DNA from: Candidula unifasciata
Lineage: Eukaryota > Mollusca > Gastropoda > Stylommatophora > Geomitridae
Length of the DNA stretch: 64,000 bases
Direction: 5' to 3'
Assembly: GCA_905116865.2 (NCBI GenBank)
Contig: CAJHNH020000550.1
Coordinates: forward strand, 67,501-131,500
Shown: piece after piece, positions 1 to 11,800 of the stretch
Numbering within the stretch: position 1 is the first letter of the stretch
Layout: the number at the start of each line of letters is the position of its first letter
Program-made: the position numbers and the translations under genes
The notes under the pieces: model-generated
The model's input: only the letters and a program-made list of their open reading frames with translations
The model's database searches: none
What the model was told of the DNA's origin: nothing

Positions 1-803
1 TTTAAATTGCGGTTGTGTTTTCCACTGCTTATTGTGTCCAATTACAGATAGTGTTTGTTTGATGATTTTTACCTGAGGTTTCCTTGCTAGTGAATGCTTA
101 TTACTGCAATGCCTGTGGTACCAATTAAAGTCTCATTTTTATCTGTTTAAGAACATTATCGAGAGCAATCCGTTAATTAGAAAGGCATGTGATGTATAGA
201 AAAATTACATTGTTGATTCAGTCACTTTAACTGCGAAACTAGCCAATCGGTCCTGGTAGTTTATCCTCAACATAACAGACTGTTCTTGTTAGAGTGATTT
301 CAGAGAATATATTCAAGCTTCCAGCCTAGTCTTTTGCGAATATTTTTCATCCTCAACATCATCCGACGTGTGCCAATAGACGACACATAGAGCTCTCTTT
401 CGATTTCTTCACTCGGCTTTATTGCGCTCAACTCTCTCGATTTCTGACATTGAGTTCAGCCCAGCGTTTTTAGCTTCTCGTAAAAATATTTTTTTTTTTA
501 TATTTCGCCTGGACTTCCTCTTTTTCTTAGACTGTTTGTTTCCCATTTTATTGATTGTTTTCTAAATATTTTCACATTTCGTCTCAGAGTGAGCCCAAAA
601 TAACTCCACCTTCTTTGTCTTATTGCAGTCGATACATGTATGTGTCCAGCCATTGTTCTAATCTCTTCACTCTTTTTAAATTCATGCAATTTCATGTTCA
701 TGATTTTTCTCAGACTTTTTTTTTTTTTTTTTTCAAATGAATTTAACTTTCTTTCAATTCCTTTGGTAGTTCTCCAACTATCGCTGACTGTGGTATACTA
801 TTC
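1..803. other. Upstream flank, no gene seen
   Basis: This AT-rich stretch has short poly-T runs near 490 and 720. Only ORFs of about 60 codons occur, without splice-compatible neighbours. I see no coding signal, RNA gene or clear mobile element. Confidence 0.5.
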
Positions 804-1025
804 ATAGAGGTAATTGAGCCAGTGCTCCGCAGTACGAGATCTATTACAAAACTTCAACGCCTTCGTCCGTGTGCAAGGCACAACATGGTCTCTCAGGCAG
901 ATGCACTCTGACTTAGAAAGAAACACCCCTAATTAGTCGCCTCTTACAACATGCTTTTTAGGGGTAGTGGTTCTGTTCTTTCCCTCCAAAATAAAGCCCC
1001 GGAACCCACACTTGGAACAGCTCGT
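804..1025 (-). repeat. Interspersed repeat family C (minus) joined to a duplicated 85-bp module
   Basis: Positions 804-889 are a module that recurs at 1403-1488 with only a few differences. Positions 890-1025 then match the minus strand of the window's commonest short repeat, called family C here. Its hallmarks are a CAGGCAGATGCACTCTGACTT-like block, a GACTCTTAC..CATGCTT block and a terminal CCGGAACCCACAC block. Family C recurs at least thirteen more times in the window, in both orientations. Confidence 0.7.
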
Positions 1026-1149
1026 ATACTGATGATTTATAATAAAGGACCCCCTAGCGTCTGGAGTGATTATCTGTAGAAGAGGCAGACTGGAAGAATT
1101 GAAGCTTGTGCCTGACTGGGGATGATCGACATGACCAACTCACTGATTA

Positions 1150-1352
1150 TCCCATATGGCTCGGTCTCTCTACAAAGAATGGCTAACCGCCTGGCCAGAA
1201 CGTTCCACAAAGCACGAACTTCATAGCTCTACGATTATCCCCGTTGATCCCCGAAAACACTGCACTCGGGAACTGAACGACACGTCCATGAAATGAACCT
1301 AAGACCTTCGGAGCGAGAAGCAAAATGTTGATCACTTCGCCACTGAGACCCC
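1150..1352 (-). mobile_element. tRNA-derived SINE, family F (minus), partial
   Basis: Read on the minus strand this piece starts with a tRNA-like head: AGTGGCGAAGTG near the A box, then CTCCGAAGGTCTTAGGTTCATTTC around the B-box position. The same head lies at 48200-48325. No target-site duplication is seen. The anticodon stem is degraded, so it is not a working tRNA. Confidence 0.5.
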
Positions 1353-1402
1353 CATACTGGAAGAAATGATGCTGGATGATCTAGGAGGTGTTCCAATATC
1401 AT

Positions 1403-1488
1403 TTAGAGTTAATTGAGCCAGTGCTCCGCAGTACGAGATCTATCCCAAAGCTTCAACGTCTTCGTCCTTGTGCAAGGCACATCATGGT
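1403..1488 (+). repeat. Second copy of the 85-bp module
   Basis: This is a direct repeat of 804-889, about 600 bp downstream. Both copies share TTGAGCCAGTGCTCCGCAG followed by TACGAGATCTAT and CTTCAACG. Here it abuts a (TA)n microsatellite rather than repeat C. Confidence 0.7.
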
Positions 1489-1510
1489 TATTTTCATAGA
1501 ATTTGGAGAA

Positions 1511-1643
<133 letters not shown>

Positions 1644-2746
1644 CACACTTACATAAAACAGAAAAATATTCATAATTTATGGAACCTAAGGTGCCATTTC
1701 AATGGTTTGAGATGCATTCTGTTCGTATTCCAGAGCTGTGAATTTCAGGCTGTACGATAGACATGACCAATGAAGACACTTTTTAGGGGTCTTCTTGGTA
1801 CATTTCTTTCCATAGCGAGACGAACACGCCAATTGGAGATGACAGGTTCGATTTCCGACACGTTAACTACAGCTTTCAACTTTTTTCTGTCAGTGTCATT
1901 TAATATAGTGTCTGATTGTTTTTAATCTATATATGTATATGTATGTGTGTATGTTTTTTACGGCCCCAGGGGTCTCCCCTCTATATATGGGGGAAGTGCG
2001 TCCACTTCCCAGCTCAGAATGAGAGCGAAAGGCGCATCTGACGTATGGAAAGTCTTATCAGTGGGTCTGGCACTAATATTTACCAGCAGGATTCTGGTGT
2101 ATATGTTAAGTCGGGAATATCAGCACCATTAAATGTGACTGGGATAGCGTGGGGACAAAGGATAAGGAAGTTCATAACGATTTTTATTATTTTTTATATT
2201 TATTTGTATATATTTTTTAGACCGCACACCTGCCCGTTTTCCTCCTGGGTTGCAGTCCAAAAGATTAAAATCAGTTGACTCAAAAAGCCACTATTCGGAT
2301 GGGAATCTTCTTTGCGTTCGGTTTCGTATGCTCGGGTCAGAGTGGGAGGTAGGCGGATGAGAATGAAACCAATGAAACTGATGCAAATAACAGAAACCCT
2401 TCTGTTATTTGGAATATAGTTGTAGCAGTAAGATTTTTCTCTGCGAAAGTAAAATACCTACATAAACTGGTAATTTAAAAGCGTAATTTAAATGCAATAT
2501 AAATTTTTGTAAGAAACATTAATCATATGTTAACTAAAATATAAAGTAAAATAGTAAGTGTTATTTTACAAAAATGTTTTTTTTAAAAGCTAATATATTT
2601 AAAGATTGTATTTGCTGCTGAGCATGACAACCTTAGTGTACACTTGACAACCACATCCCAGTGCAGTCGACTAACAAGGTCTTCGGATTTCCTTGATGAT
2701 CAACTCAACATTTTTTTTTTAACAACTGACTTTTAAACACTCAAAA

Positions 2747-2863
2747 ATGTATAAACTTGATTTGCCTGTTGATTATAAAGAGGCTGCAGCCATAGAGCGC
2801 CGCCGTGCCATGGAAGAGGAGAGAAAATCCAGAATTTTCAACGCAAAAGTCCGGCAAATTGGG
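2747..2863 (+). CDS. RIBC2: RIBC2 coding exon 1 (residues 1-39)
   Basis: It encodes the family's conserved N-terminus, MYKLDLPVDYKEAAAIERRR, and ends ..FNAKVRQIG. The donor is GTGAGC and the exon ends in phase 0. The 5' UTR extends upstream for an unknown distance. Confidence 0.95.
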
Positions 2864-5800
2864 GTGAGCTAAATTAGTTAGTAAGTTACAATTATGACGA
2901 AAAATAAAACAGTGTTACTATTTAGACTTTAAGAAAGTTGCATTCTGACTAATTTCATTGAATAATAATTGAATAATTTCAGATTTAAATGATAGTCTGT
3001 GACATTTCGTTCTTATATAATATTTAATTTACAGTGGAGAATATGAAGATTTCTTCAAGTGAAATCATTTTAATAAAATGTATGCAGTTGCAAACTTCGG
3101 CTATCCTCCCAATAAAGGCCGTTAATTATTGAGGCGAAAAATATACTCTAACAGGGCCTCAGGCACGTGTCAATTGCGCACTTCTGGGGACTTTAACACC
3201 CCGCAAATTGCAAACATCCGCCACCGCCGAGAGTGTCCCGCACGCCGCTCATGCAGCGTCGATTGGGCTCATGCGGCGTCGATTGGGGCTAAACTAGATG
3301 GCTAGGACTCACGAGCAAATAAAATGAAGGAAGCTGCAGGAGATGCAGTAGCTGCTGCTCGTTAGTCCTAGCCATGTGGTGTGGGAGACACTCTTGGACG
3401 TGGCGGAAGTCGCCCGAAGCTCGCATTTTAAGACGACAGAACTGCGCAATTGACACGTGACTGAGGCCTTGTTAGGGTATATTTTCCGCCTTGATAATTT
3501 ATGACCGTTATTCAGAGGATAGCCCAAATTTCTTATTAGGATTTAGAGAATCAAAAGAAGTTACTACTTTAATTAGTAGAGTACCTAGAAGGTAGGGCTT
3601 TTTTTTTTTAATTGGCCTGCACTCCTGAGCTCTATCTGCCTAAATTGGACACCTGCATTGTTTTAGGCATTTATTTACCACAGTAATAATATCTTATGTG
3701 AACCAAAAATATATTATTAATCATATTTATTTTAAATTATAAATGTCACAATATATTAATTTTATAATAAAGTATTATTTCATATTTATTATTAACCGTA
3801 GTCGTGCAAAGTTAATTAATTATCAAATACATTTACAATGTCATTACAAAGTTATTACTATAATACTGATCAAGTATTGATTTGTGTGTGTGGGAGGAGG
3901 GGGGATTGTTGCTAAAACTATAAGCTCAATACTCCTATTATTAAATGCAAACAAAGGTCCATTACTTGTATGTTTGCTCTGCAAGGTGACATTTGTGGCT
4001 TAGGCAGTGGAACATGCTTCATGATGCCGGAGTGCCGGGTTTGATCCTAGCTGGGGATTATCTGTTTTGTGTTGGTTTCGACAGCATTACTGAGAGCTGA
4101 CCATTCAGAAAGCTATGACAATTTACTGAAAGTATAATTTGCCTTGGAAAAAAAAAACAAGACAGGCAAAAAATGCTGGAGTTGGTTTTCCAAGTCTTGT
4201 AAAGGATACGCAGTGTAACTTTTACTCTGTAAAGTTTTATCATGTATACTACATGTATCACTGTTTGCATTGTTTGTTAGTATACCCCTAAACCACACCT
4301 GCACACAAACACGAACAACACATTAAGTACAACTCACGATTCTCACTCCATCTTGTTCGGCTGTGTGATTTCATACTTGTTCACACTAGCTGTCCTATGT
4401 TCGTGGGGTGTCATGTGTTTTTTGTTTTGAGCATTTAAAGCATATCCATCAAAATACAAAAACATCAGTGAATCAATACTCATGATTCAATTGTTGGTGC
4501 TTTCCCCCCTGCAGTACTTCTTCCTTGTGCACAGTCGCCTTCAGTGACTCAGACCTAATCACAGAAACACATTCCAGAAGCGCCACTCATTTTAACTAAA
4601 GAGAGAAACAAAAAGAAAACTTGCAGTTCATCTAGGAGACATTGTGTTGACCTCGTGAAATGAACACCAGTCACTCTTTGTCAAGTTGTGTATAGACAGC
4701 AAAGTAAGACATCTCGTAACACCCCTAAAACATAGGACTTCCCATGGGAACCAATACAAAATCATGCAGCTATATGAGATGGGGTGAGAATTGTGAGTTG
4801 TATTCACATTTATATATATTTATTCCAATAAGACAATGAACTGCTATATATACAGACACACACGCACATATAATGTGAGTTTCAGTGGAAAAGAGCAATT
4901 TTATGAAATTGTGGCACGAAGTAGGACACATGATGGGGAAAACTATTTATTGGGTCACAACATCTTTGTCATTCTAGAGTGAGTAGTACAGAGTACTGAA
5001 TGAAGTGTAGCAGACCCATAGGTTAAAGTTAAGTAAAGAACCTCTTTCCATGCCTTCAGGCATATTAGACATTATGGCTTGACCTATATTTTATAGACTA
5101 ATTGGCAATCTGTGGGTGATGTGGTCAACATCACGCTGATCACCTTTACTTCCCAGGATTTTACCTGTACCCATTTAAGGCTGAGTAGACCTGGGAGCCA
5201 TGCTAATTTTGAAGGGAAAAAAAAGCAGAACCATAGAAGAGACTCATAATAAAATGCACAGGTGAGAATAGAATGTAGATGTAAAGAATTTTGAGGCATA
5301 AATGGAAATAACCTTAATAGAAGCAGAAGACGGATTCAAATGATTAACGATTGTACTTTACAAGAAATAAAAAGACACCAATGAAGATTCAAATTATAGT
5401 TGTAATTAAATAATGTAAAGGTCCCTTTTTATGCCAGTGGGTCATTGAGCACATTATGATATGCTCATATTTGTATAGCACTCATTGGGTGACCTGGCCA
5501 GCACGCCAGACATTTTTTACTGACCAGAACATTACCTGGTGCCAATTTTAGGCTGGGTTGACCTGAGAGCCAAGGTCAGATCTGAAATAAGAATCTGCCC
5601 CAAGACCATTGGGTTGGCATGGATTATAGATGTATTAAAATTAGTTGCATTTCCTTTACAGGATGTTGCAGAACCAACCCAAACATTTTTTGGCTGTTGT
5701 GATTTTTCTAGGCACATTTTACATTCAATAGTTTGCCATTGCTTTCCGTACAGTCAGGTCTCTGTACCACTTTCCAAACCAACGTAAGACAAACTGTTCG

Positions 5801-8800
5801 CAGCTGGGATTAAAATCAGCACCCCAACATTGTGAAGCCTGTTTGCAACGCCTAAGCCACAGACGCCAACTAAAGATGTATACATTTTTAATTTGACTGT
5901 TGTTCTGATTTACTGTGTATTTTAATAAAGTATTGTAATTTTGTATTAAAGGTTGACAAGCAAGCCCTTGATCAGCAAATCTTTGATAGGAAGCAGATGG
6001 AAGATTATGAGAGACGAATACATGAAGCTTTTGGTAATAGATTTTATTTAGGTCATTTGATATATGTAATGTTTAAATTATTACAATGTAAAAAAAAAAA
6101 AAAAGGTACCAGGACAATTGGGGAGTCGCAGTGGCCGAGCGGCTAGACACTGGTCGCGGATTGGAAGGTCGTGGGTTCGCTCCCTGGTGGACTTTTTTCA
6201 AAAATTACCTTGGCTCCCAGGTCGACCCAGCCTTGAGTTGGTACCGGGTGCAGTCCCGGGAAGTAAGGGCGGCCGGCGTGATGGTGACCACATCACCCAT
6301 CTTGTGCCGATTAGTCTATAAAAATATAGGTCTAGCCCTATATGCCCTATACGCCTAAAGGCGTGGAAAAGGGTTCTTTACTTACTTACTTACCAGGACA
6401 ATAAATACCACTTTTGACCCATAGAATGATTCCAATGTCTAGCAAGATAAATCTCATAAGAAATATTTTTGGCCACCTCTGTCAAACATTGACCCTTGTT
6501 GCAGCTAATGGAAAATGTATCAAATCGGACAACTAAAAAGCCTTGGACGACTTAGTCAGAGAGATCGGAAAAGCCACAACGAAACAAAGAAGACAGTCAC
6601 GTCGACATCAGGGCTGCCAATGCTTGGTTGTTTCCCCCAGATCTTTTTCGACGCTGCAGGACAAATCTGGTTTTTTTTGGGTGTGTTTTGTTTGTTGGTT
6701 TTTGCCGATTTTGTATGCTTTAATGATCGATAAATTAGCGTGGTTAGGGGTAGGGGTTAGGGCTAGGGAGTAGGATTAGGATAGGGTTAGCGGTAGGGTT
6801 AAGAGCGTTATATTTGACAATTTTGACGCCCATTTCCCTATAATGCACAGAAACAATCAAGGGCCTCTGGATGCTAATCAAACGCACAATTCGCCAACGA
6901 TTGGGGGCACCATTTTTTTTTTTTTTTTCGGCAGAAGTGGCGCCACTCCCACAAACATCAGATTGTTTGCCAGTATTTCGAAATCTAACGTCAAAATTTT
7001 CACATCTAACCCACCCCTAACCCTACCCATAAAGAAATCTACCCCTAAAACTGATCTACCCTAACCCTACCCCTAACTCTAATCCAACAACCGCATGATG
7101 ATGACTTTTTTTTTATGATGATGCCACGATGCCTCACTCAACCGTACGCAGCCCTACACGCAACCGCAGGAATAGCTAAGTGTGTCGTTTGTTTCGTTTG
7201 TTTTCCGATCACTGTTGTGTCCAAGGCTTTTTATTCTTCGTCCGGATTTGACAGGAGAGCCGAAAATCATAACAACAGAGATGAGATGTCATAGAAAAGC
7301 TCTTTGAGTAGCAAGAAGAGATGTCATTTAACATAAAGAAATCACTAAAACTGAAACTAGTAATTTTTTTTTTTCTTCTGTAAAATTATGTGCCCTTGAA
7401 GTTCATTGCTGCTGATGTCAACCATCCCAAATTGATCTGACTGACCTTCTTTTTTTTACCAGTTGGTGAAACTAAGTGTTTGTAGGTTTGCTTGAATATC
7501 CTCTCTCCTTCATCTTCTTGGTCTACCTCATGGTCAGCACCAATATAACTCATCTGTGTAAAGTTTTTCTATCTGCCACCTGTCAGTCTGTTAGCCCTCA
7601 TAATGTCACTAATTAGATGTGGTTTTTAACAGACTAAGAATACTGTTGTTGCTTCTTACTCTCTATTACTCACTGTTTTTATCTTTTTGTATCCAAAGAT
7701 GTGCCATAAGATTCTATTCTCAAAAGTCTGTAAAATGGCGTTGTCTTTTATTTTTAGTTATTGTACTCCAGGGCTCCAGAGAGAGAGACTGGACAGTTGG
7801 TCTTTTCAGTGTTTTATTCATTGTAATTTAATAATGCAGACCTTTTATGGCATAGTATATCTTATTCCAGTTTGTACTACTTCTCTTAGTATTTTGGAGC
7901 AGCAGTATTTTGTATACAAGTATTTATATTTTCCATTCTTCTGATTTTCAAATTATTTGTTTGTTTGTTGCCAGAGTTTTTATCCCTTCTCTCTCTTGTC
8001 AGCATGTATTTTGTTTTATCTTGATGGAAACTAGTCCTATTTTTTATGTAATTTTTTTAAAAACTGAGTTAGTATTAGCATAGCAACTACATATACCAAA
8101 TCAATAAACAGTATTATAATTGTGTTTTTTTATTCACACATGTTCATTTTTTTTCCCAGTGGTACGGAAAGGGGGGTGTGGGGCATGGGAGGTGGAGGAA
8201 GGACATTAATTTATCATTTAGTTTTACATGAGTGACTAACTTGTAAAAATATTTCCATACATTTATTCACACAGCTGCTGATGCTCTCAGGAATGATAGA
8301 ATAGCTTCAATGCTAGAAAAACGCCAGGAGCACGATATTCGTGCATTGAACCAGGCCATAGATGAGTTCCGTGCACTTCATCAGCAACCTTCTTTGAGGA
8401 GAGAATGGGATCTGTATGACCCAGATGCTCTTAAAAAGGATAAGCCAGCTAGAGTTCATGATGATGATCCACGTTGTGGCGTCTCCAGTATACAAAAGTT
8501 TGAGGGAGAAGATCTTAACAGCAAGGTAACCTCAAATGTCTGTTGTACAAAACCATCCATTTCCATGTTTAAATATTTATTTTTAAAATTATTTATTAAT
8601 CAAGTTAAGAACCAGCATTTTTACACTGATAGCATTCCTATAAGTTTGTCAGATCCATCTTCAGAAGCCAGTACAACGTTCCAGTAGTAATGATGACAGA
8701 TGATACTTTTGAGTGCTTGCCAGATTTCCCTGGTCACTCCCTGTTTGGGACTGAAAGAGTTTATATAGTCCAATGGTAAAGTGTAATTGATCACCAAAAA

Positions 8801-11800
8801 TATATGTGGTGACTGGATAGTCGGGAAACTTTGGTGGCTAAAAACATGACTGTATGCTCAAAAGTCTTTATCTGAATCTGCGTCAGGAATATTTCTGTAT
8901 AACTGATTTTGCTTTCAGGTCAGTTTAGACTAAAATAGATACCAGGAAATTTCCTGAAAAAAAAAGGTAGCCAGCAAGATGTTGACATCACCCACTGAAT
9001 GCTGTCTGGTCTATAAAAATGTGAGTCTCGCATGATATGCCCAATGTGCCTGTGGTAGGAAAAGAGACAATTACTTTACTTGCTTAATGTGATAATCTTC
9101 TTTTTTAGCATTCCAAGCTCTTGAGGTTCACTGCTGCAGATATCACTCACCTCAATGCTCTCTGATTGACTTTTTCTTTCCATTTACTAACTCAAAGTGT
9201 TTGTAGGTCTGCTTGATTATTAATCTCTCTGCCATCTTTTTTGTCTGCCTCATGGCCTACTTCCATTCATCTAATATTATTTAGATTATAATAAAATTAT
9301 ATTATTTAGATTATAAAATTTTTTTTATACTTGTCACAGTAACAATAACTTGAATTTGACCTACAGGCCCGGAAGAAGTTTCAGAATGAACAAGCTCGTT
9401 TCTGGCATGAAGCACAAATGCAAGAGAAGAACCAAGCAAAGCAAAACCAAGATGAGGCTGACCGTTTGTATGACTTAAAACAGAAGGAGCTGGACCAAAG
9501 GGCTATAGAACTTCAACAGGCAGAGGAGCAGTGCAAAAAAGCTATCAACATGGCAAATGCAGCCTACAATGATGCTTTGGTAACTATGACCCATTTGTGC
9601 TTGTTGTTTTTTCCCTTAGCTATATTCTAAAAAGTGAGAGGAATGATATTCTTATCATGGGAAAGAAATAATATTCTTGTCATGGGAAAGGAATAATATT
9701 CTTATCATAAGAAAGGAAAATATGCTTATCATAAGAAAGTCGTAATATCCTTGAAAAAAAAAGGAAATATCATTGTCTTCCTAGAGAAGTATTATCTTCC
9801 TCCTGCAGAGAAAAATAATGTTTTTATTATACTAGAGGAATAATATTCTTTTCATTGGAGAGAAATAATTTTCTTACCATGGTAGAGGAATAATATCTTT
9901 ATCATGCTTAAGGGTTAATATCCTTATCATTATTAAGAATAATTACTTGCTAAAAGGATAATATCCTTAGTTCGCAGATCATCCTCACTGCATGTTGACC
10001 CTCTCAGTCCATGTGTGCTCATAATAATACCCTAATGGGAAAAGGAATATTCTTATTATTCTAGAGAAATAATATCCTTACCATTAGAAATAAATAGTAT
10101 CCTTATTATTACAGAGGAATAATATCCTTACAATGAGAGGGGAGTAATATCCTTACTATTAGCGATGACAAATATCTTTATCATGTGAAAAGAATAATAT
10201 CCTTATAAAAAATTCATTTTTAAAGAAGTAAAGGACCCTTTTCCATGCCTTCTGGTATATTGGGTATATAGGGCTAGACCTACATTTTATAGACCAAATT
10301 ACACGAGCATCTAGCCGCTCCGCCACGGGGACCCCCAAACTGTTAGGATTTTATCAGTTAAAGTAACACCTATGAAGGACAGAAAGTTCTTCTTCTGCAG
10401 CAATCTCTGATCATGCACTAAATATACTTTCATCCATTAACTTGGATGTTCATCTCAAGGTTTCTTAGGTTTCCCTAGTTGTCAGGTCTGCTGGGTGTGG
10501 TCCTATGTTGCTATGCAGCTTCTCTAGGAGAGGACAGACTTGTAAAAGTTGGATGGCACCTAAAAGTCAGCAGTGCATCTGCTTAAGAGATGATGAACCA
10601 ACATTCTGCATATAAATAAATCAGACTTTTAAAACGCATGTGCAAACAAAACCCAGGTTTTGGAAAAAGAGCAAAGTTCCGAAGTGGATGAACAACAAAA
10701 ACGTTTCCATCGGAGTTTACAACTAGTGGACACAAAGAATAGACCAATCAGCACTTGGTGGGTGATGTGCTCAACATCACTCCAGCAGCTTTTACTTTCC
10801 AGGACTTTGCCTGGTGCCTATTTAAGGTTGGGTCTACCTAGGAGCCAAGGTCATTTTTTTTTTCAATGTCGGGATCTGTTCAGATTAAACCCATGACCTT
10901 CAAATTTACAGGCAAGAGTCTAGCCACTACGCCATGAAAGCTCCCATAAAAATCTAGGTTTAGCACCAAATACCAGATGTGCCACTGTTGTGAACTGGGT
11001 ATTTTACTTTAATTAAATAAAATGTGACCTTTTTTCCTTGTGTTCACAGAACAATGAACAGAAAGAACGGGAAAGACTAAAGCGACAGCAGGAAGAAGAT
11101 GACAAGATGACAGAGATAGCCAACCATGTGTTTGGTGACCTCTTCACAGAGAACCCAGCTGTCGCTCAAAGTGCCTTTGGTGCTCATCGTGTGATCGCGA
11201 GCCGATGGAAGGGCATGTCTCCACAACAACTAGAGGAGATCAGAAAGCAGCAAGAGAAACAAAGAGCAGAAAATGAGGTGAATTGTGTGTCTGCTATTCT
11301 TTAGTTCTGTTTGTTTATTCACTCAAAGTGCCTGAAAAAAAAAGGTTGACCATCTGTAATTCTAATCAGTACATGGTTTAAATGGGAGCCACCGTGGTGT
11401 AGTGGTGGCTTCGACTTCGGGTCGGAAGGTCGTCGGTTTGCTTTTTGATGAGAGCCTGATTTTTGGTTTTAAATTACCTTGGCTCCCAGGTTGACCTGGC
11501 ATTGAGTAGATACCAGGTACAGACCTGGGAATAAAGGCGGCCATCGTGATGCTGACCACATCAGCCATCAATTGCCGTTTGGTCTGTAAATTAAAAAATA
11601 GGTTTAGCCCTATATAACTGATACGCCTGAAAGGCATGGAAAATGGTCCTTTTACATGATTTGAATGTAAAAGTACAGAAGAAGGATCCTTTTTACATAG
11701 TGGCATATTGGGTGTACAATTCATTGTCATACTGTGCCATTGTATGTCATTTAGGGTTCACAGTCTATTTCTCCATTCCATTCTTTCCTGTACGATCACT

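Noticed and set aside
6132..6184. A functional tRNA-Leu/Ser gene
   Set aside because: A and B boxes are present, but there is no complete cloverleaf or 3' end. The head continues into a SINE body flanked by a target-site duplication.
6739..7085. A chromosome end or telomere fusion point
   Set aside because: The TTAGGG-like motifs are short, degenerate and symmetric inside a transposon-like palindrome within an intact gene.
11362..11730. A 122-codon minus-strand ORF
   Set aside because: It lies mostly over a family A SINE and its flanks; several SINE copies give similar ORFs.
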